From RGIG3009 sp045595845 (GTDB taxonomy: Bacteria > Bacillota > Clostridia > Oscillospirales > Acutalibacteraceae), in the NCBI GenBank assembly GCA_045595845.1, contig JAZOBF010000039.1:1-30344 (forward strand): a stretch of DNA of 30,344 nt. Direction: 5' to 3'. The position numbers and the translations under genes are program-made. Under the pieces are notes generated by a model. The model ran no database searches. It was not told the origin of the DNA and worked only from the letters and a program-made list of their open reading frames with translations. This document shows, in pieces, positions 6,701 to 11,564 of this stretch; position 1 is the stretch's first letter; every line of letters begins with the position of its first letter.

Positions 6701-6859
6701 TCACGGCTTATTATTGCTTTCAATTCTATTAATATGTTGCTTTAACACTAGGTTTATATATTGCGAAAGAGAACGGTCATCGTATTCTGCTTTTTCTTTA
6801 AGTTTAGCTAAAATGTCGTTATCAATTGTTATACTAATCTTTTCTTTCAACGGCTTCAA
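6701..6859 (-). CDS. Small ribbon-helix-helix DNA-binding protein
   Basis: A short gene read on the minus strand, 52 residues, starting at TTG 6859 behind GAGGTGAT. The translation has the CopG/Arc-type layout: a strand KEKISITIDNDIL (residues 5-17), a helix LAKLKEKAEYDD, a turn RS, and helix LSQYINLVLKQHINRIES. Such proteins dimerise and bind short repeated operator sites through the N-terminal strand. It is divergent from the membrane-anchored gene at 6962. The intervening region holds two perfect 10-bp direct repeats spanning that gene's promoter, so control of its neighbour and itself is likely. A non-ATG start and the small size make the exact N-terminus uncertain. Confidence 0.75.
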   Translation of the reverse strand: MKPLKEKISITIDNDILAKLKEKAEYDDRSLSQYINLVLKQHINRIESNNKP

Positions 6860-6904
6860 TATTATCACCTCGAAAAATATTATAAGATAAAATGCCGAAG
6901 AATA

Positions 6905-6933
6905 TTGACAAGTAGGATAAAGTAGGATAAAAT
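6905..6933 (+). promoter_or_regulatory. Promoter with repeated operator, likely RHH target
   Basis: TTGACA (6905-6910) and TAAAAT (6928-6933) lie 17 bases apart. Two exact 10-base repeats AGTAGGATAA (6911-6920, 6921-6930) fill the spacer, and a third degenerate unit (AATAAGACTA) follows. The one-helical-turn spacing is typical of ribbon-helix-helix operators. AAAAAGGAGGG follows before the 6962 start. On the other strand TATAAT (about 6883-6888) may serve the RHH gene. Confidence 0.7.
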
Positions 6934-6961
6934 AAGACTATCTTAAAAAGGAGGGATCAAT

Positions 6962-7270
6962 ATGGAGTTTGCATTGATTTCAATCTTGACAACTGTAGGC
7001 GGTATCGTTCTATATTTAATTATGGGGGCAGCGGTGAAAGCACCGGGAAAAGTTTTGGCTTCAAAATTTGCTTCTCTTGGTAATATGAGTGGTAAAACCT
7101 ACAATGAAATTAAAAATGTTGTTGGAGTAGAAAATTCTGTTTCACGCACAACAACTGATGATGGACAGGTTGTAACTATTAGACAATGGATGGCTACGGG
7201 TTATCATATTGTTTTGTTGTTTGATAGTGAAGACAACTTTATTGGAATTAGCAACGAAACATCTGTATAA
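6962..7270 (+). CDS. Small membrane-anchored protein of unknown function
   Basis: A 102-residue protein with one N-terminal transmembrane helix (about residues 4-23, ALISILTTVGGIVLYLIM). A soluble C-terminal part follows, with alternating strand-like segments (QVVTIRQWMA, YHIVLLFDSEDNFIGIS). I do not recognise the family. The soluble part has a KTYNEIKNVVG segment that could be a helix before a small beta sheet. The strong AGGAGGG site is 6 bases from the ATG. It is divergent from the RHH gene and shares its control region. Its stop is followed at once by structured 3' element B. Confidence 0.75.
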   Translation: MEFALISILTTVGGIVLYLIMGAAVKAPGKVLASKFASLGNMSGKTYNEIKNVVGVENSVSRTTTDDGQVVTIRQWMATGYHIVLLFDSEDNFIGISNETSV

Positions 7271-7318
7271 AGTGAAAATCAGGTTTTCAGACCGGTTCCA
7301 TTTTGAGTGTCGGTCCCA
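7271..7318 (+). repeat. Structured 3' element, copy B
   Basis: Starts directly after the stop codon. Hairpin 1 is TGAAAA-TCAGG-TTTTCA (about 7273-7289). Hairpin 2 is GACCG/CGGTC (7290-7315) around a loop that starts GTTCCATT. Compared with copy A the second stem differs in sequence but still pairs. From TTCCATT (7296-7302) to CCA (7316-7318) it has the same spacing as the T-loop-to-CCA part of the tRNA-Arg at 5428-5449. Confidence 0.7.
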
Positions 7319-7352
7319 AAAAATCCTCGTTCTTCGGAACGAGGATTTTTTT
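7318..7352 (+). terminator. Terminator downstream of element B
   Basis: Stem TCCTCGTTC (7324-7332) and GAACGAGGA (7337-7345) with a TTCG tetraloop, flanked by an A-tract and a T7 run. Hairpin array 3 starts three bases later. Confidence 0.93.
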
Positions 7353-7354
7353 AT

Positions 7355-7542
7355 CCATTGCGAAAGCAATGGCATATCATCAACACGGCATTGCCGTGTT
7401 GTATCTCATCAGTCCGTCACGACTGCATATCATCACGCGTTAGCGTGTATAAATAAAACTTTCGCAATGATGATATTCAAAACTAAAGTTTTGATGATAT
7501 GCAATTCCTTGCGTAATTGATGATATACAATGCTCCGCATTG
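7355..7542. repeat. Mirrored mini-hairpin array 3 (linker CATATCATC / GATGATATG)
   Basis: Palindromes CCATTGC/GCAATGG (7355-7372), AACACGG/CCGTGTT (7382-7400), AGTC/GACT (7411-7424), CACGC/GCGTG (7434-7447), TCAAAACT/AGTTTTGA (7477-7494), CAATT/AATTG (7502-7519) and CAATGC/GCATTG (7528-7542). The linker is (A)TATCATC in the left half (about 7373-7381, 7401-7410, 7425-7433) and GATGATAT in the right half (about 7468-7475, 7493-7500, 7519-7526). It repeats the design of arrays 1 and 2 with a third linker. No gene is seen in 7271-7631. Confidence 0.85.
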
Positions 7543-7550
7543 ATTTATAT

Positions 7551-7579
7551 TTGTTTTTATGCTATGGTTGAGATACAAT
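7551..7579 (+). promoter_or_regulatory. Possible promoter for a very short transcript
   Basis: TTGTTT (7551-7556) and TACAAT (7574-7579) with 17-base spacing, followed within 12 bases by a terminator hairpin. If active it would make an RNA of roughly 45 bases. The AT-rich context makes chance matches likely. Confidence 0.3.
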
Positions 7580-7590
7580 AGGGACAAAAG

Positions 7591-7629
7591 AAGACTTTAC
7601 AGTACGGATTTTAACTGTAAAGTCTTTTT
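7591..7629. terminator. Bidirectional terminator after array 3 and the zinc-ribbon gene
   Basis: A 13-bp stem, AAGACTTTACAGT (7591-7603) with ACTGTAAAGTCTT (7614-7626), ends in T-runs on the plus strand and CTTCTTTT on the minus strand. It ends the convergent zinc-ribbon gene three bases from that gene's stop. Confidence 0.88.
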
Positions 7630-7631
7630 AT

Positions 7632-7991
7632 TTACTTTTTTATAATTAGCTTTTTTATCGATATGAAAAGCCCAAATAATCCGATAATAATTAAAGGTAT
7701 GTCTACTGGATTAGGAGAACTCACTCTTGCCGAAGTTGTGTCACCGCGCCACGAACCAGAACTATTGTCGGAAAGCGTTTGGACTATGTCAGTTATACCG
7801 CAAATAAGACATATAACAGAAATAAACAGTATTACGAATAAAATGGTTCCTTTGTTGTTTCTGTAAAATCTTCGTACTGATTCCCAAGGGGTAACTTTTT
7901 CGTTGTTTGTTAAAGAAGATGTTGCACAGCCACAATGGGGGCAAACAACAGCTTTATCAAAAATTTCTTTCCCACATTCTCTACAATACAT
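7632..7991 (-). CDS. Zinc-ribbon membrane protein
   Basis: A 119-residue protein starting with a zinc-ribbon, MYCRECGKEIFDKAVVCPHCG, in which Cys3, Cys6, Cys17 and Cys20 form the CxxC...CxxC metal site. Two transmembrane helices follow (about residues 47-67, TILFVILFISVICLICGITD, and 98-115, IPLIIIGLFGLFISIKK). Such small proteins are common in Clostridia and their roles are mostly unknown. The ATG at 7991 follows GGAGG. Its leader contains an intrinsic terminator directly before the ribosome binding site (8008-8039) and, further up, a long structured segment from a strong promoter, so expression may depend on read-through. Confidence 0.82.
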   Translation of the reverse strand: MYCRECGKEIFDKAVVCPHCGCATSSLTNNEKVTPWESVRRFYRNNKGTILFVILFISVICLICGITDIVQTLSDNSSGSWRGDTTSARVSSPNPVDIPLIIIGLFGLFISIKKLIIKK

Positions 7992-8007
7992 TTTATACCT
8001 CCATAAA

Positions 8008-8039
8008 ATAAAAAAGTGCGCCAACCGAAGTTAACGCAC
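8008..8039 (-). terminator. Terminator/attenuator upstream of the zinc-ribbon gene
   Basis: Read on the minus strand, GTGCG...CGCAC (8035-8039 with 8016-8020) with an inner AAC-TTCG-GTT hairpin is followed by TTTTTTATTTTAT and then GGAGG of the next gene. It ends the RNA that starts near 8225, or attenuates the zinc-ribbon gene. Confidence 0.75.
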
Positions 8040-8063
8040 CGAAAAACGCAAACCCCGATTGTC

Positions 8064-8225
8064 GCCAAACAAATTTAAATAGAATTAGAGCATCTCTGCC
8101 ATAACCTTTTTAAATGGAATTTGCGTTTTTACCAAATTCATAAAAAAGGCTTGACAGAAAAAGGGTATATTATTCCCATAAAAGAAAAAGACACCACTAA
8201 CTCTATTTATTAAATTTGTTTGGCA
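8064..8225 (-). ncRNA. Candidate structured RNA (independent sRNA or leader)
   Basis: A good promoter (8232-8260, minus) should start transcription at about 8225. The first bases of that RNA (GCCAAACAAATTTAA, 8224-8210) pair perfectly with 8078-8064. After a three-base bulge the helix continues with ATAGAGTTAG pairing CTAATTCTAT through one G-U. A distal arm has CTGTC/GGCAG, CCTTTTT/AAAAAGG and GAATTTG/CAAATTC. The middle is a large asymmetric bulge containing GGG-AATAATATA-CCC. The RNA would end at 8008-8039. This rod with a central bulge resembles 6S RNA in outline, but I see no conserved sequence to prove it; a riboswitch-like leader is the other reading. Confidence 0.6.
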
Positions 8226-8231
8226 AGTATT

Positions 8232-8260
8232 AGTATACCACAACACTTGTAAGAAATCAA
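8232..8260 (-). promoter_or_regulatory. Promoter of the structured RNA / zinc-ribbon gene
   Basis: Minus-strand TTGATT (8255-8260) and TATACT (8232-8237) with 17-base spacing and a TGG preceding the -10 (extended -10). The predicted start falls at the 5' end of the long pairing segment. Confidence 0.7.
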
Positions 8261-8291
8261 GAAATTAGAAAAAATAAGTCAAGGCAGGAAT

Positions 8292-8436
8292 AACCGTCAT
8301 ACTTTCGGCGGTTTTACGGCTTAAAAACAAAGTTTTTAACTACATTTATTCTGGTATGATTTTCAATGTGTCAGTATGATTTTTGTCATACCATCAAAAA
8401 TAGAGTTATCTCGTAATTTCGGGATAACTCTATTTT
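8292..8436. repeat. Cluster of hairpins ending in a strong palindrome
   Basis: No gene is seen between 7992 and 8715. This part contains AACCG/CGGTT (8292-8313), TTAAAAAC/GTTTTTAA (8321-8339), GGTATGA/TCATACC (8353-8392) and a 14-bp stem AAAATAGAGTTATC/GATAACTCTATTTT (8397-8436). The last is bordered by T-rich sequence and can act as a terminator. No common linker is visible, so it is not clearly the same type as arrays 1-3. Confidence 0.6.
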
Positions 8437-8446
8437 CATATATAAC

Positions 8447-8475
8447 TTGAAAATTATAATAAAAAATGTTATATT
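8447..8475 (+). promoter_or_regulatory. Promoter upstream of the 8716 gene
   Basis: TTGAAA (8447-8452) and TATATT (8470-8475) with 17-base spacing. The leader of about 235 bases to the next ATG contains a 12-bp hairpin (8512-8540) and a dispersed palindromic repeat (8551-8657). Confidence 0.5.
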
Positions 8476-8511
8476 AAAGTCAAGAAAATGCTTGTTGTTA
8501 TGCGGAAAACT

Positions 8512-8540
8512 CAACTTGTGGAAATGACTTCCACAAGTTG
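8512..8540. repeat. Perfect 12-bp hairpin
   Basis: CAACTTGTGGAA and TTCCACAAGTTG enclose ATGAC. No T-run follows on either strand, so terminator function is doubtful; it lies just before the dispersed repeat. Confidence 0.7.
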
Positions 8541-8550
8541 TTAAAAAAGA

Positions 8551-8657
8551 GCCTCCACTTGTCAGGGGAGGTGGCAAAACGAAGTTTTGCCGGAGGGGTA
8601 GTCTCTCTCCCTCAGTCTTTTGCTACGCAAAATCCAGCTCCCTCGTCAGAGGGAGCC
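8551..8657. repeat. Dispersed palindromic repeat element of gut Clostridia type
   Basis: A 107-base unit with nested palindromes: GCCTCC...GGAGGTGGC, GGCAAAAC-GAA-GTTTTGCC (8573-8591), a central TCTCTCCCTCAGTC, and CTCCCTC-GTCA-GAGGGAG near the right end. It starts GCCTCC and ends GGGAGCC. From memory this matches a REP/RUP-like repeat found in many copies in Faecalibacterium and relatives, in which the inner variable stem differs between copies. It carries no gene. Confidence 0.75.
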
Positions 8658-8715
8658 AAGGACGATTTGTCCCTAACTTGACACAAGCATATAATAAACC
8701 CAAGGCGGTGATGAT

Positions 8716-9210
8716 ATGTCATTACAGACTGTAGAAATTAATTCTGTGGAAATCACATTTGATAAAGGAAAAACCACAGAGTATCGTACAGATTTTAACA
8801 AGCCTTGTGATTGTCAAGAGTGCAGGAATTATTACAAACATGTCGAGAATAACTTAGATCTTGTTGCGTTCTTAAATGAATTTGGAATTGATTATAATTG
8901 CACCGAAGAAGTTTTTTCTTGGGACTTAGGAAATGATAAGGATTCTTTGATTCACCACGAAGGATACTATGGTGTTTTCGGTAAAATTGAAGGCAATGAA
9001 TTTAATCTTGAAAAGTTTGGTGTAAAAATTACCTTTCAAAAAGTCACTTCCGTTCCTTGCGATAGGACAGGAGATTATTTTTGGATATGCATTGAGGGAG
9101 ATTTCCCTTATATACTTGATGAAGAAAGAGATTTACCTATCACTTTTTCTCAAAGGATTCAAAAGTCAAATATAATCAGTAAAGTTAAAGCTATATTTAG
9201 AAAAAAGTAA
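8716..9210 (+). CDS. Small protein of unknown function with a Cys-rich motif
   Basis: A 164-residue acidic soluble protein with no signal peptide. The N-terminal part ends in PCDCQECRNYY with Cys31, Cys33 and Cys36, which could bind a metal. The middle contains a conserved-looking aromatic stretch (EGYYGVFGKIEGNEFN) and a later GDYFWICIEGDFPY. The C-terminus is basic (KVKAIFRKK). I do not recognise a named family. The ATG at 8716 follows AAGGCGGTGAT. It is AT-rich like the other island genes. The stop codon is immediately followed by structured 3' element C, so it appears to be a third cargo gene of the repeated unit. Confidence 0.8.
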   Translation: MSLQTVEINSVEITFDKGKTTEYRTDFNKPCDCQECRNYYKHVENNLDLVAFLNEFGIDYNCTEEVFSWDLGNDKDSLIHHEGYYGVFGKIEGNEFNLEKFGVKITFQKVTSVPCDRTGDYFWICIEGDFPYILDEERDLPITFSQRIQKSNIISKVKAIFRKK

Positions 9211-9256
9211 AGAAATCCTCGGTTTTCGACCAGTTCTTTTTTGGACACGAGAGACA
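9211..9256 (+). repeat. Structured 3' element, copy C (degenerate)
   Basis: Follows the stop codon directly. Hairpin 1 is GAAA-TCCTCGG-TTTTC (9212-9227), then GACCAG and a TTCTTTT loop-like stretch (9234-9240). Sixteen bases then lead to ACA, the spacing seen in copy B and in the tRNA. The second stem is largely lost. Confidence 0.5.
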
Positions 9257-9296
9257 AAACACAGAGCGCGGTACAATACTGTATTTATTAAAGACT

Positions 9297-9326
9297 GACC
9301 GCCCGCGGCAAGCGGGCGGTCTTTTT
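9297..9326 (+). terminator. Terminator downstream of element C
   Basis: Stem GACCGCCCGC (9297-9306) and GCGGGCGGTC (9312-9321) followed by T5. It closes the transcript of the 8716 gene and isolates the accessory island from the MoxR operon. Confidence 0.92.
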
Positions 9327-9352
9327 GATATGATGCAAAAGCGACGCAACGC

Positions 9353-9381
9353 TTGCACAAGTGACTTTGATGTGATATGCT
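9353..9381 (+). promoter_or_regulatory. Probable promoter of the MoxR-DUF58-transglutaminase operon
   Basis: TTGCAC (9353-9358) and TATGCT (9376-9381) with 17-base spacing, 34 bases before the ATG. It is embedded in GATATGATG/GATGTGATATG-like sequence (9327-9380) with an AAGCG...CGCTT hairpin, reminiscent of array 3 and possibly a remnant of a fourth array. Confidence 0.5.
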
Positions 9382-9414
9382 TAATCTGTGTTTTTTCAAA
9401 ACAGGAGGGTTATC

Positions 9415-10371
9415 ATGAGAGATACTTATCATAAGCTTGCTCTTAAAATTGAGGAAGAAGTAAAGACAGTCGTCTTGGGTAAAGATGAGGTTATTAACAA
9501 AATTCTTGCGGCAACTCTTGCAGGCGGGCATGTTTTGCTTGATGACATTCCCGGCGTCGGAAAAACCACATTGGCTCTTGCCTTTTCCCGCGCCACAAGC
9601 ATGAATTATCGCAGACTTCAGTTCACACCCGACGTTTTGCCTACGGATGTTACGGGATTTACGATTTATGACAAAAAAACGGACGCCTTTCAGTATAAAG
9701 AAGGCGTTGCGTTTTGTAACCTGTTTCTCGCTGATGAGATTAACAGAACTTCGTCAAAAACCCAGTCGGCACTTCTTGAGTTGATGGAAGAAGGAAAAAT
9801 TACGGTTGACGGGGTGGTGCACCCTTTGCCTGACCCGTATGTTGTGATCGCCACGCAGAATCCAATGGGCTCTGTCGGAACACAAATGCTTCCCGATTCT
9901 CAGCTTGACAGATTTATGATTTGTGTTTCAATGGGCTATCCCTCGATCGCTGACGAGGTTGCTATTTTGAAAGACAGACAGGCTAAAAACCCCCTTGAGC
10001 TTGTACAATCCGTTGCAACAAAAGAGGATATCAAAGCAATGCGTGAGATGGTCATGAGAACCTATACGCATGATATCTTGTACGATTACATTGCCCGCAT
10101 TGCCGACGAGACGCGTAAAAATGAAATGTTTAAGCTCGGCCTTAGCCCTCGCGGGGCGTTGACGCTTGCCAAGCTTTCTCGCGCCGTCGCGTTTCTGCGT
10201 GGCAGAGATTTTGTGATTCCTGACGATATTGCTTACATATTCCATGATGTAGCGGCTCACCGAGTTGTGTTAAGCCCCAAAGCCAAAATATCCGGCCTTT
10301 CGGTGCGCGATGTCTTAACAAGTGTGCTTGAAAAGGTCTCGGTGCCGAAGTTATCACAAGGAAGAGAGTAA
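9415..10371 (+). CDS. MoxR-family AAA+ ATPase
   Basis: A 318-residue AAA+ ATPase of the MoxR type. Visible are Walker A in DDIPGVGKTTLA, the conserved RLQFTPDVLPTDVTG, Walker B LFLADEINR, the sensor region VIATQNPMGSVGT, and the C-terminal lid with GLSPRGALTLAKLSRA. MoxR proteins act as chaperone-like ATPases for partner proteins encoded beside them, typically DUF58 (often with von Willebrand-like domains) and membrane transglutaminases, exactly the arrangement here. The ATG at 9415 follows CAGGAGGG. The stop abuts the next start codon, so the operon is tightly coupled. Confidence 0.93.
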   Translation: MRDTYHKLALKIEEEVKTVVLGKDEVINKILAATLAGGHVLLDDIPGVGKTTLALAFSRATSMNYRRLQFTPDVLPTDVTGFTIYDKKTDAFQYKEGVAFCNLFLADEINRTSSKTQSALLELMEEGKITVDGVVHPLPDPYVVIATQNPMGSVGTQMLPDSQLDRFMICVSMGYPSIADEVAILKDRQAKNPLELVQSVATKEDIKAMREMVMRTYTHDILYDYIARIADETRKNEMFKLGLSPRGALTLAKLSRAVAFLRGRDFVIPDDIAYIFHDVAAHRVVLSPKAKISGLSVRDVLTSVLEKVSVPKLSQGRE

Positions 10372-11556
10372 ATGACAAAAGAAAAGCTTATCTACTTGGC
10401 GGTCGTCGTTGTTTCAGGCGCGTTTTTCATCCTTTACCGCGACATGCTTTCCCTTGTTTTGTTCTTGGTTATTCTGGCGATTCTCCCCTTGCTTTTTATC
10501 ATCACCGTTTTGATGCGTCTTGGCATACGAATTCGCGTGGAAGACAATCAATTGGTTTGCTCCGGTGATGATACGGCAAAGATATCGCTTGTGATAACCA
10601 ACTATTTTGTGTTGCCTGTTTCGCGGATAACGGTAGTGGCGAATTATAAAAATTCGTTTTTCAAACATTCTGATGTGGGCGAGCTTGCTTTTTTTGCCCC
10701 GCCGCTTTCTAAAAATCGCTACGAAATCGAAGTTCAATCGCGACACGCGGGAGAGGTCGAGATTTTCTTTAAAAAAGGGAGAGTTTTGGATTATTTCGGC
10801 GTGTTTTCCCTTCCGATAAAGATAAACAAGAGGGTTTCGGTGTCTTTTCTGCCCCGGTTGCATTCAATCGAGCCGGCTCTTCGCAAAAACAACTACACCG
10901 CGAGTGAGACAACACTGTATTCGAAGCACAAGCCCGGTGACGACCCCGCAGAGGTCTTTGCTGTCAGAGAGTATGTTGATGGGGATAAGCTTAGCCGAAT
11001 TCATTGGAAATTAACTTCAAAGCAAGATAAATACATGGTCAAGGATTACAGTTTTCCCATAAATGAATCGGTTTTACTATTGCCTGAGCTTGTGCTTGGC
11101 GAGGGAAAAGAAACCGACCTTGATTGTATTGACGCGGTTTTGGGGATTGTGTTTTCGCTTTCTCACACCTTAATTGAACGGAAAATCCTGCACGCTATCG
11201 GGTATTATAACGCTCAGGTCGACAAGGTCTGTGTTCAGAAAATACACGACCTCGATGAGTTATATTCTGTGTTCGGGGAAATTTTTAACACATCAACATA
11301 CTACAGCAAGCCCGTTTTGGCAAACATGGAGTCCGAAATGTATCAAAATCTGTCGCATGTTGTGTATATTTCCGCTAACATGACGGCAGGGCGATACGCA
11401 GACCTGTCGGCAGGTAAAAACGAAACGGTGCTTTATACAGCCATAAATGTTGTCGGCGAGGATGTTGCCGGTGGTGATGTTGCCGACGAGGGACTCAATT
11501 GTATATGTGTCAAAAAAAGCAATCTTGTCCAGTGCCTTAATGATGCAGTTTTATAG
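10372..11556 (+). CDS. DUF58 membrane-anchored protein
   Basis: A 394-residue protein with two adjacent N-terminal transmembrane helices (about residues 5-20 and 22-44) and a long soluble part. The DUF58 signature is seen in KPGDDPAEVFAVREYVDGDKLSRIHWKLTSKQDK, split here around the conserved RxY-x-x-G-D-x-x-R-x-I-H-W core (about residues 196-215). The role is inferred from association: a partner of the MoxR ATPase in membrane or wall-linked processes. The ATG directly follows the moxR stop (TAAATG), with GGAAGAGAG as binding site. The next gene follows after 8 bases. Confidence 0.9.
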   Translation: MTKEKLIYLAVVVVSGAFFILYRDMLSLVLFLVILAILPLLFIITVLMRLGIRIRVEDNQLVCSGDDTAKISLVITNYFVLPVSRITVVANYKNSFFKHSDVGELAFFAPPLSKNRYEIEVQSRHAGEVEIFFKKGRVLDYFGVFSLPIKINKRVSVSFLPRLHSIEPALRKNNYTASETTLYSKHKPGDDPAEVFAVREYVDGDKLSRIHWKLTSKQDKYMVKDYSFPINESVLLLPELVLGEGKETDLDCIDAVLGIVFSLSHTLIERKILHAIGYYNAQVDKVCVQKIHDLDELYSVFGEIFNTSTYYSKPVLANMESEMYQNLSHVVYISANMTAGRYADLSAGKNETVLYTAINVVGEDVAGGDVADEGLNCICVKKSNLVQCLNDAVL

Positions 11557-11564
11557 GAGTTGTT

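Noticed and set aside
5491..7542. Hairpin arrays read as CRISPR arrays
   Set aside because: The repeated parts are only 7-10 bases, reverse orientation within each array, and the spacers are self-complementary; no cas genes are present.
8064..8224. Miniature transposable element with 15-bp terminal inverted repeats
   Set aside because: No target-site duplication is seen, and one repeat coincides with a predicted transcription start with further nested pairing and a terminator, which favours a structured RNA.
8064..8225. Firm identification as 6S RNA
   Set aside because: The rod with central bulge is suggestive, but I could not identify conserved 6S bulge sequence; left as a candidate only.
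8386..8577. 63-residue minus-strand open frame
   Set aside because: It runs through hairpins and into the palindromic repeat, has no binding site and no recognisable fold.
6390..9256. 3' elements read as integron attC sites
   Set aside because: The position after stop codons and the imperfect palindromes fit, but there is no GTTRRRY core and no IntI-type integrase in the window. Kept only as an analogy.
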